From positions 13,593,261 to 13,657,260 of the forward strand of contig OY759265.1 in assembly GCA_963662155.1 (NCBI GenBank): a DNA stretch of 64,000 bases, read 5' to 3'. Numbering within the stretch: position 1 is the first letter of the stretch; each line of letters opens with the position of its first letter. Origin of the DNA: Lamellibrachia columna (Eukaryota > Annelida > Polychaeta > Sabellida > Siboglinidae). This document shows positions 54,414-64,000 of this stretch, piece after piece. The notes under the pieces were generated by a model. The model was not told the origin of the DNA. It saw only the letters and a program-made list of their open reading frames with translations, and ran no database searches. Made by a program: the position numbers and the translations under genes.

Positions 54414-56373
54414 TGGTCATTCCATGCCAATTCAGCTGGTGGTTCCCATGTGACCCTCTCAAATTTCAATGAAAAAAATCCTAAAATATCTTTGGTGGGA
54501 TAATGAAGCTGTACAAAATGTTAAGCCTCAACTCTGGATAGTTTTGGAGATATGATTGAAAATGCAGCTTTTTGCACCCGTGAACAGGGTTGAAAAAATC
54601 ATGATTTTTTTTTATAATTTTTTTTTATTTATTTGATTAAATCAGATTTTTTTTTATTTGATTTTTTTTTAATCTGGTATATAGACATTTATATAGATGT
54701 TTATATTTATAAACTCTTTCAAACGTGTTCTATTCAAATCGATTTGGGTATTTGTCTTAACAGAGGGTACATGATTTTTGCTTATATAAAGACATTAGAC
54801 AATGTCCACAAGGCCTCACTCCCTGTAGTTGCATAATCTGTCTTGGAAAGGAAAGCATGCTGTGTGTCAGTGGCTGTAGCAGTGCTAATTATTGTTTGCT
54901 TAGAGGGTGGATTAGCACCTGACCAGTGCTCTGTGTACTCTAAGGGTCTTAACCAGACTGCAAACTGGTACAATATTAAACAATTGTAGCCCAGTCTGTC
55001 TCACTTGAGTCAACATACTGAATTGATAACAACCAGCAAGAAGCTCTAAATGGACTTCAACTCAGGGCTTATGACTTGACAAGATACTTCCCCTTGAAGA
55101 CAAGTTTGTGTGGCTTCACTGCATTCAGAAAGGGAATAGCTCAAACATACACAATGTCATAAAATATTTGACTGTCAGGCTATCTGGTGTCAATACAGCT
55201 ACACAAGTGTGGAAACTTTGTTTTTGTATTAAAAAACATGCAAAACTTTGTTGATCCCGATGCTTGTAAACAATTATTTGTGTTAAATTCATATAAATCA
55301 GCGATTAAAAAATCTGAAGTAAAAAAATCATAAATCAATGATTTTTTTGGAGTGATTTAAATCAAACAACCCTGCCTGTGAATCACATTTTATGTTTTGA
55401 ACCACTTTGGAACCTCATATCTTGTCACTGAATGTGGCATATTTAGTCATTGGGACCCAGGCTTTCAGAATATGTCGTAATAACATAGCTTTAGCCAGTG
55501 ACAAGCTATAGGCGAGAAAACAATTATATTCAGAGGATTTGGGGAGTTTAGCAAGTGCCCATAAATTCATCAGAGGCACTCCATATTGCACATATCTGAT
55601 GTTTATACACACTGATAAAAATACAGTTGACCATGTTGGCAACTCTGCAGCGTATTGACACTTTCGCCACTGCAACATAGACATCAGTCCTACACATTGA
55701 CAGACTTATTTTATTTTTTATTGCTTCAATAATATGACACCAATGTTAAACCATTATCAGTCCACATGCCACCTGTATTAATATTGAGAAATTCCCCCCA
55801 ATAATATCATCCTCAGGTCTCAGAGTAAAGCCCAGTTTAACCCAGGTTTAACCCGGGTTAAACTAGTAAAACCCAGGTTTAACCTGGGTTTAACCCACTG
55901 GCCTGGGCAAAACCAGTTTAACCTGGGTTAAATTCCAATCCTGAACAAGGTGACCCTCTAAGATTTCATTGTAAAAATCCTTTTAAAAATACCTTTGGCG
56001 GTAGAATGGAGCTGTGTAAAATTGCAAGTCTCAACTCCACATGGTTGTGGAGATATGATTTATTAAAATACAGCTTTTTACACATGTGAGATTTTGGAAC
56101 CTCGCATCTTGTCACTGAATAGAAAATTGACAAATGCATGTTCATGAGATATTAACCTGTGAAATAGGAATAATTTTATTTATTTAAAAAATGCCTTCAC
56201 AAAATGTCCTGAAAATCTTAAGTTTCAAATTGCCATAGCTCAAAACTATTGGGGCCAGGGTGATTTTGGTCACCTACTTATCTTACCAAGGGCTTTCACC
56301 AAACTTAATTCATTCATAAATTAAGAGATCAATGCAGTCAGAAATATTGGTTGAATTTACATGGAATGACCTA
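54414..56373. repeat. Paired copies of a GGTCATTCCATG-ended dispersed repeat, one carrying a MITE
   Basis: GGTCATTCCATGCCAATTCA at 54415 and its inverted form ACATGGAATGACC at 56360 form outer inverted ends. Between them two related blocks occur: 54455-54584 continuing at 55375-55440, and 55940-56130. They share AAAAATCCT, GGAGATATGATT, CAGCTTTTT and ACCTC(A/G)(T/C)ATCTTGTCACTGAAT. The first block is split by the MITE copy 2; the second shows the uninterrupted form. 55820-55930 between them is a patch of GGTTTAACC/GGTTAAACC palindromes. Confidence 0.6.
54585..55374. mobile_element. hAT-type MITE, copy 2 (790 bp, opposite orientation)
   Basis: Starts CAGGGTTGAAAAAATCATGA and ends GATTTAAATCAAACAACCCTG, flanked by CCCGTGAA (54577-54584) and CCTGTGAA (55375-55382), 7 of 8 identical. 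It shares arms and the core GTCATAAAATATTTGACTGT with copy 1, inverted, but has about 430 more internal bases (54690-55120). It may be closer to the parent element. No transposase is recognised inside. Confidence 0.85.
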
Positions 56374-56462
56374 ATAATGAAATGTGGCAATAGTTGGAAA
56401 ATTAATTTAACGTAGAAGGAATTAAGAGCCAAAGCTAAATATTGGAACATATGTCTAGCTAT

Positions 56463-56985
56463 CACTGTATGATAACCATGGCAGTGGTGTGTTCTGTTAT
56501 TGATTGATATCACTGTATGATAACCATGGCAGTGGTGTGTTCTGTTATTGATTGATATTGCTGTATGATAACCATGCTAGTGGTGTGTTCTGTTATTGGT
56601 TGATATCACTGTATGATAACCATGCTAGTGGTGTGTTATGTTATTGATTGATATCACTGTATAATAACCATGCTAGTGGTGTGTTATGTTATTGATTGAT
56701 ATCACTGTATGATAACCATGCTAGTGGTGTGTTATGTTATTGATTGATATCACTGTATGATAACCATGGCAGTGGTGTGTTCTGTTATTGATTGATATTG
56801 CTGTATGATAACCATGCTAGTGGTGTGTTCTGTTATTGGTTGATATCACTGTATGATAACCATGCTAGTGGTGTGTTATGTTATTGATTGATATCACTGT
56901 ATAATAACCATGCTAGTGGTGTGTTATGTTATTGATTGATATCACTGTATGATAACCATGCTAGTGGTGTGTTCTGTTATTGATT
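56463..56985. repeat. 48-bp tandem repeat, about 11 copies
   Basis: Unit CACTGTATGATAACCATGCT AGTGGTGTGTTATGTTATTG ATTGATAT. A block of several units (ATTGCTG...GGTTGATATC...ATAATAACC) appears twice in the same order, so the array grew by multi-unit duplication. Confidence 0.95.
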
Positions 56986-57604
56986 GATACAACTTTTCTG
57001 CACACTGAATGCATAGAAACTACAAAGGTTTCCCTTCAGTTGGTGGTATTTTTGCCAGCCACCTTATGCAAACAACTTGTACTAGTTATCAGTTCAGACC
57101 ACACACCTTTTATTTGCTTAAACCAGGCCACAATAAAAGGGACATTTAGCCATAGCCATAAAATGCCTTTGTTGCCCTCACAGTGGACAGTGCCATGAAT
57201 TGCTAGCTGAGTCTTCTTCTGAAGAAGTGTAGTGATTCAAGTAAGACAACCCATATAGTCTGGTGTGAACTTACAGAGGGGATATTGAGCTTTGGAGACT
57301 GACAAATGGTAATCTACCCTCCCAACCAGCAGCACTTGAGTTCACTGTCAACAACTGGATTCACCCTCTAACCCCTGAAATTAATTTAAAATGTCAGCTG
57401 TTCAACCAGTGTCACAACACAAATTTTGTTGAGCATTATTGACTGAACTGGAATGTTTACTCATGTAGGAACTGTCACGGGAAGCTGGTTCCATAAATCA
57501 ACAGCAAAGACATTACGAGTGGTCCTGTCTGTGTTAACTCAGCTGTAGTTTTTATCCTGCTGCCTGCCAGAGGAAGATCTTACCTGTGGTATTCAGAAGG
57601 TCAG

Positions 57605-59120
57605 CTAAGTACAATCTACTCTAGAGACAGTATTCACAACATGTATGACACCTATCAGCTAAGTACAATCTACTCTAGAGACAGTGTTCACAACATGTAT
57701 GACACCTATCAGCTAAGTGCAATCTACTCTAGAGACAGTATTCACAACATGTATGACACCTATCAGTTAAGTGCAATCTACTCTAGAGACAGTATTCACA
57801 ACATGTATGACACCTATCAGCTAAAAACAATCTACTCTAGAGACAGTATTCACAACATGTATGACACCTATCACCTAAGTACAATCTACTCTAGAGACAG
57901 TATTCACAACATGTATGACACCTATCACCTAAGTACAATCTACTCTAGAGACAGTATTCACAACATGTATGACACCTATCACCTAAGTACAATCTACTCT
58001 ATAGACAGTATTCACAACATGTATGACACCTGTCAGCTAAGTACAATCTACTCTAGAGACAGTATTCACAACATGTATGACACCTATCAGCTAAGTACAA
58101 TCTACTCTAGAGACAGTATTCACAACATGTATGACACCTATCAGCTAAGTACAATCTACTCTAGAGACAGTATTCACAACATGTATGACACCTATCAACT
58201 AAGTACAATCTACTCTAGAGACAATATTCACAACATGTATGACACCTGTCAGCTAAGTACAATCTACTTTAGAGAGTGTTCACAACATGTATGACACCTA
58301 TCAGCTAAGTACAATCTACTCTAGAGACAGTATTCACAACATGTCTGACACCTGTCAGCTAAGTACAATCTACTCTAGAGACAGTATTCACAACATGTAT
58401 GACACCTATCAGCTAAGTACAATCTACTCTAGAGACAGTATTCACAACATGTATGACACCTATCAGCTAAGTACAATCTACTCTAGAGACAGTATTCACA
58501 ACATATATGACACCTATCACCTAAGTACAATCTACTCTAAAGACAGTATTCACAACATGTATGACACCTATCAGCTAAGTACAATCTACTCTAGAGACAG
58601 TATTCACAACATGTATGACACCTATCAGCTAAGTACAATCTACTCTAGAGACAGTATTCACAACATGTATGACACCTATCAGCTAAGTACAATCTACTCT
58701 AGAGACAGTATTCACAACATGTATGACACCTATCAGCTAAGTACAATCTACTCTAGAGACAGTATTCACAACATGTATGACACCTATCAGCTAAGTACAA
58801 TCTACTCTAGAGACAGTATTCACAACATGCATGACACCTATCAGCTAAGTACAATCTACTCTAGAGACAGTATTCACAACATGCATGACACCTATCAGCT
58901 AAGTACAATCTACTCTAGAGACAGTATTCACAACATGTATGACACCTATCAGCTAAGTACAATCTACTCTAGAGACAGTGTTCACAACATGTATGACACC
59001 TATCACCTAAGTACAATCTACTCTAGAGACAGTATTCACAACATGTATGACACCTATCACCTAAGTACAATCTACTCTAGAGACAGTATTCACAACATGT
59101 ATGACACCTATCAGCTAAGA
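57605..59120 (+). repeat. 54-bp minisatellite, about 28 copies, open in one frame
   Basis: Unit CAGCTAAGTACAATCTACTC TAGAGACAGTATTCACAACA TGTATGACACCTAT, exactly 18 codons (YQLSTIYSRDSIHNMYDT). Because the length is a multiple of three, the frame stays open for 217 and 283 codons, joined badly at about 58270 where one unit has lost bases. Substitutions include many amino-acid changes (Q/H, Y/C, S/K, T/A, Y/H). That argues against coding selection, so I class it as an array. Confidence 0.9.
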
Positions 59121-59144
59121 ATAAATAGGATCATGTAAGGTCAT

Positions 59145-59280
59145 GTTTGTGATTGTCATTTTGATATGTTTGTGACGTCATTGCGATATGTTTGTGGTGT
59201 TATTGCGATGTGTTTCTGACGTTATAGCAAGATGTTTGTGACATCACTATAATATTATATATTTGTGACGTCGGTGCAAT
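59145..59280. repeat. Degenerate 23-25-bp repeat containing TGACGTCA-like sites
   Basis: About five units of GATATGTTTGTGACGTCATTGC. The first has the perfect palindrome TGACGTCA, the CREB/ATF consensus; others read TGACGTTA, TGACATCA and TGACGTCG. No gene promoter is evident nearby. Confidence 0.6.
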
Positions 59281-59839
59281 TCCTGAAACTGATAAATTTC
59301 GAAATTAGTCATAGCACTATTTTATTTTTAACTATAATTTCCTAAATGGGTTGTTTTACTTAGGTAAATGCGCATTTTGTAAGTTTTCTGTTGTACAAAA
59401 GATTATACGCTGGTGGACTTTGTCAATTTTTAGCAGACTCAAATCTGCTGTTTTTATGGTTAACCATTTATTTGCTGTTCTAGTACACGTTGCACCTACA
59501 TGTGAAATTTTTTTTAATTAACATGTGTCTTGAGCGGCTTTGTGTGCAACAAATAGACAGATTCTACCATAAATATGAACACTTGTATGTCATAAAAAGT
59601 GGCATATTTCGGTCAAAAGGGGGACAGTGGGAACAAGAGGGAAAAGCGGTATTTCTTGCCCAAAAGTGGTTGTTGACAACTGGAGAACCCAGACAGTTGT
59701 GGGTACAGATGGTAATTTACTACCATCTCCTTCTCTTTCATGACAACAATTACTAGCTCCAATTAACAGCCATTCAGCCTATGACAGTAATGCATATAAG
59801 CTTGGACATCTTAAAAAACACTGGACTATGTCTAACAGT

Positions 59840-60665
59840 AACCTTTGCCAAGTCAGCTGTTTCAGGTTGAAAGAGCCACGTAAGCAACACTAGACAGCTA
59901 ACAGTTACCCTTGCCAAGTCAGCTGTTTCAGGTTGAAAGAGTCACGTAAACAACGCTAGACAGCTAACAGTTACCCTTGCCAAGTCAGCTGTTTCAGGTT
60001 GAAAGAGTCACGTAAACAACGCTAGACAGCTAACAGTTACCCTTGCCAAGTCAGCTGTTTCAGGTTGAAAGAGCCACGTAAACAACACTAGACAGCTAAC
60101 AGTTACCCTTGCCAAGTCAGCTGTTTCAGGTTGAAAGAGTCACGTAAACAACGCTAGACAGCTAACAGTTACCCTTGCCAAGTCAGCTGTTTCAGGTTGA
60201 AAGAGTCACGTAAACAACGCTAGACAGCTAACAGTTACCCTTGCCAAGTCAGCTGTTTCAGGTTGAAAGAGCCACGTAAACAACACTAGACAGCTAACAG
60301 TTACCCTTGCCAAGTCAGCTGTTTCAGGTTGAAAGAGTCACGTAAACAACGCTAGACAGCTAACAGTTACCCTTGCCAAGTCAGCTGTTTCAGGTTGAAA
60401 GAGTCACGTAAACAACGCTAGACAGCTAACAGTTACCCTTGCCAAGTCAGCTGTTTCAGGTTGAAAGAGTCACGTAAACAACACTAGACAGCTAACAGTT
60501 ACCCTTGCCAAGTCAGCTGTTTCAGGTTGAAAGAGTCACGTAAACAACACTAGACAGCTAACAGTTACCCTTGCCAAGTCAGCTGTTTCAGGTGGAAAGA
60601 GTCACGTAAACAACGCTAGACAGCTAACAGTTACCCTTGCCAAGTCAGCTGTTTCAGGTTGACAG
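59840..60665. repeat. 66-bp minisatellite, about 12.5 copies, three-unit higher-order pattern
   Basis: Unit GTTACCCTTGCCAAGTCAGC TGTTTCAGGTTGAAAGAGTC ACGTAAACAACGCTAGACAG CTAACA. The variant pair GCCACG...AACAC recurs every third unit (units 1, 4 and 7), the others having GTCACG...AACGC. This gives a 198-bp higher-order repeat that breaks down in the last units. Confidence 0.95.
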
Positions 60666-62510
60666 AGCCAGAGAGATGTGTCATGGTGCATGTGACAAAC
60701 TGAGAGTATGTTTCCTGATAACATCAACAAGAGGTGTAACTCACAGTGTGAACAATAGCAGACCTAACACTGGGAATACTTCATGCATGGCCGCCACACG
60801 CCTACTGTTCACTGTATTGGCCGCCCACTTAACATAAATAACTTTTTCACTGGTATGTTGTTTACAGTACATGCAGGTGGCTTTCAAGGACAAGTCCGGG
60901 TTTTGGACATAGTACACGAGCAGCCAATATAACAAGATTTAGTGACTTCACACAATATCTATAGAAAAATGTTGTATCAGTTATAGGAAGTGGCGTTACT
61001 GCAAATGTTCATCAAACGTACATAAATTATGTCCAGATATTTACATGAATAATAACAAGATTGACTATGTTAAAATGGCCAAATATTGAAGTGTACTCCT
61101 GTAATCTGTAATGATCTGAGGTAACAAAGATATGTCTAAAGAGCCAATTCGATTTTTTCACTAGTCTCATTTCAAATTCATTTAGTGAAAAATCAAACCT
61201 CCTCCGTGGGTATCCACTAGAACATGCTGGCTTGTTTGTGCAACTTTTGTATATAGCTTTTGTGAAATCATCAGACAGACTATTAAATTACTGAATGTTT
61301 GGCCAAACATTAATTGTAGTGAAAATGGAAACGCTGATAACTCCCAAATTTCACCCTTGGTGAAATTTTTTAACTTTGTCATGCGAGAGGATGGAAGTCA
61401 TGCCCGTGATCGGCATTGACCCACATGTTTACCATTTTGGATATCCACCACTTTGAGCCTTACCAGATCTGATGACTAAAGTCAATTGTTTTGATGATTA
61501 GAAAAAAATATGCATTTTTGCATTAAATCGACTGCAGATGTGACTTAAACTATTCACACACTACATATTTGGAGTTCTGGACACAAGCTAACCACATTTG
61601 AGCAGGCTAAATCAGTTGAGGATGGAGTTTTAAGACATCTACGGCAGCTGTAAATGTCATTTGAAAATTGCACAAAGTCCTGTTCCATTAGTGTAAAACT
61701 GCATTTATTTCATGCCTGATGCAGTACAATTTATTGTTCTCAATTCCAGATAAATTTTAACAAGAGCAGTTATTTGAAACTTAATAGTTTGCCTGCAATA
61801 ATATACATCTAGGCAGAATTTAAGATGCAACAATTAAATGGGACAGTGCCAGCACTCTCAAGTGCCAAATAATTGTATCTAGGCCAAAAATTGGTCAAAT
61901 TTAATAATAGTATAGTGCCGAATAACAGCATAGGGGGCAAATTGTTCAAAACAAATAATATATGCATAAACTTTGTGCATATTCGCGTCACATCACCACA
62001 GAAATAGTAACCACGTTTATATCTGTGAAAAACTGGGAAGTTTCCATTTTTAATCGAAATTCAAGTTTTATTGAATTGAATATGCAAGCTCGTTTCAGGG
62101 TAAACTGCCGCCAGCCAATTACGAACGGTTTGAGGCAATGTGCATGGCCATGGCGGTCATTTTACGGTCAGTTTATGTGGTGATAATGGTGTTTTAACTA
62201 ATAATATACCATGTCGAGCTCCCGAGAACTAAGGATTCCGACCGATTCACTTAATCAGAAATCTGACAGCCTAACGCTTCGGGATAATCTAGGATCCTAG
62301 GAAGCATGGATTCCCACTAAATTCATGACTGTCATTCGAATGGATGACAACTTGGCCATCAGTCATGCAGGTCCAGACAATTAATTTCAATTAACAATTC
62401 CATTGATAATGGCTATTTCTTGCGCAAGAATATTTATGGTTTAAAAAAATTTGTATATGACAACAAAAATGATCTGATAAAATGTGGAAGCAATTGTATA
62501 AATATTGTTA
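60666..62510. other. Sequence without recognised gene
   Basis: AT-rich, only short open frames, no array or transposon end recognised. Confidence 0.5.
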
Positions 62511-62514
62511 ATGG

Positions 62515-62660
62515 GGAGTCTTTGGGGACCCATAATGGGGTGGACCCATGTGTATTGTATACATAATGGGGTGGACCCATGTTTATTGTATACATAATGG
62601 GGTGGACCCATGTGTATTGTATACATAATGGGGTGGACCCATGTGTATTGTATACATAAT
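62515..62660. repeat. 31-bp tandem repeat, 4 copies
   Basis: Unit CATAATGGGGTGGACCCATG TGTATTGTATA, four units plus partial ends. Confidence 0.95.
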
Positions 62661-62862
62661 GGTGAATTTATATTCTTTTTATTTATATTTAATTATTTAT
62701 TTTATCTTAACTTATTTATATTTTATGCATTATCTGCATGTATGTTATTTTTAACCTGAAATAAAGGTATTCACATTTGTCTCAATGACTAAATAAGTCG
62801 GACTCAATGTGAAACATGTCGCATTCAGGTCAGTATGTTGCCAACATAGAGAAATACACATG

Positions 62863-63680
62863 TACCGTAAATTTCCGTGTATAATACGCATTTTTCCCTT
62901 AAATTTTTACTTAAAAGTCCGGGTGCGTATTATACATGGTGATAGAGCTAAACAAAATTCTCTCCGACCGGATATGGATAACGCTACTGGAACACTAGTA
63001 CTATGACATCAATGAGCGGGAAGCGTACGTGAACGGGAGCTTCGCCAACCGGGAATAACACAGAAATGTGTGGACGGTGTCGGATTAATACGCTCAAATG
63101 TGTTGCTCCGAGCGCCAAAGCACCGTGATTGGCGGTCTTGAATCACGTGAACGACCTGACTAGTCAATGCCACGCCCACGGATCAGCCAGTGTGGCTCCA
63201 TGTTTAAAGTTGTGAATGCAAATAAAGATGATTGTACCATATGTATGTTTCGCAGTTGAAAGTGTGCATGTAACATATCAGAATAGAGCTTGGTATTAAT
63301 TTAAAACTGAGAGCAGAATGACGCAAAGTAAGTTCTAACAAGCACAAATTTAATCAGTTGCGCAATGGTCAAGCTAAAATGCAAGTTACGCAGGGCTTAC
63401 ACGACTGACGAGGCGATATATCGTCGCGTGCGACGAGCCAGCGGCAATGCCGTAACTTGCGTGACATGTTTACGATTCTGAGATGGATTCAAGGATCAAC
63501 ACACAAACGAACTTTGTTGCTTCAAGCAAACTATCAGAAGCCGGAAAATCAGGGGTCAATGTCAAAAGTTGGGTTGCGTATTATACATGGTAATATAGGA
63601 ATTCTATCAGAATTTAGCAAAAGTCAGGGTGCGTATTGTATTATACATGGGGGGCGTATTATACACGGAAACTTACGGTA
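62863..63680. mobile_element. pogo-like (Tc1/mariner superfamily) nonautonomous element, 818 bp
   Basis: Left end TACCGTAAATTTCCGTGTAT AATACGC and right end GCGTATTATACACGGAAACT TACGGTA are inverted copies of about 27 bases with one mismatch, bounded by TA. The inner motif GGTGCGTATTATACATGG recurs at both ends. A plus-strand stretch near 63365 (M-V-K-L-K-C-K-L-R-R-A-Y-T-T-D) looks like the start of a pogo-type DNA-binding domain and soon ends. Its first 11 bases are almost the same as those of the element at 20556. Confidence 0.75.
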
Positions 63681-63907
63681 CTATTGTAGGTTCACAACAG
63701 ATAGCCAATTGATGCATTCTTTTCCATTACTTTAAATTCTGGGGATTTATTAATTTAACATGACTTTTTCCTGGGGTTTCATGCCCTACCAAATTTTTTT
63801 GGGACTTTTTCTAGCAGCTGCACCATAATTATAAATTGAAATCTTGCCAAATCTGCCTGGCAAACTTATCTCATACCACATAACAGTCCACATTGTTTGC
63901 TTTCTCA

Positions 63908-64000
63908 CAGGGTTGTTTGATTTAAATGATTTGATTTAAATGATTTGATTTAAATCATTTGAAGAAAAAAATCATTGATTTATGATTTTTTTTTATTTAT
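63908..64000. mobile_element. hAT-type MITE, copy 3, truncated by the window edge
   Basis: CAGGGTTGTTTGATTTAAAT then two further GATTTGATTTAAAT units match the left arm of the copy at 51425, with an extra internal repeat. The right end is outside the window. Confidence 0.8.

Noticed and set aside
62863..63735. Host gene from the 92-codon frame near 63457
   Set aside because: It lies within the TIR-bounded pogo-like element and runs through its terminal repeats.

Overview
This is eukaryotic, animal genomic DNA. Coding sequence is split into short exons with GT/AG boundaries, most of the window is AT-rich intron, and there are non-LTR retrotransposon remains, terminal-inverted-repeat DNA transposons, tRNA-like SINEs and about twenty tandem-repeat arrays. 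Gene and repeat content suggest an invertebrate, possibly a lophotrochozoan such as a mollusc. The species cannot be fixed from the sequence alone.

I can support one host gene, and it fills the left two thirds of the window on the minus strand (42323 down to 604). By joining exons whose splice phases agree I reconstruct a type I membrane receptor of at least 1,080 residues. In order it has a signal peptide, an Ig-like domain, a two-domain class I cytokine-receptor module (C-X9-C-X-W cysteine pair, then a degenerate WSXWS site reading F-W-S-D-P-L), five fibronectin type III domains, one transmembrane helix and a Ser/Thr-rich tail with seven tyrosines. This is the plan of a gp130/Domeless-type JAK-STAT receptor. 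Intron phases across the cytokine-binding module run 1-2-1-0-1, as in vertebrate class I cytokine receptors. One juxtamembrane exon (expected to carry Box1) is missing from the model. Splice phase shows that it must exist between 6263 and 1243.

Layout: 1-603, 3' UTR; 604-1242, tail exon; 1243-6263, intron with a 2.8 kb minisatellite; 6264-6348, transmembrane exon; 6349-17056, large intron with a CR1/jockey-like reverse transcriptase, a decayed LINE and two arrays; 17057-26811, FN3 exons and the second cytokine-receptor domain, separated by arrays, a pogo-like relic and simple repeats; 26812-29726, intron with a SINE and a 1.9 kb array; 29727-32142, more receptor exons with a second CR1/jockey-like copy cutting a duplicated exon; 32143-38459, intron with an RTE-like relic and a 3 kb array; 38460-39512, first cytokine-receptor half-domain and Ig exon; 39513-42223, intron with a SINE and a 1.6 kb array; 42224-42414, signal-peptide exon with an upstream ORF. 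From 42415 to 64000 there is no certain gene. That part holds transposons, including a hAT-type MITE family with near-perfect 8-bp target duplications, more minisatellites, and one exon-like island (48878-49000) that could be an alternative 5' exon.

Tandem arrays make up roughly a quarter of the window. Most long open frames come from stop-poor repeat units and are not treated as genes.
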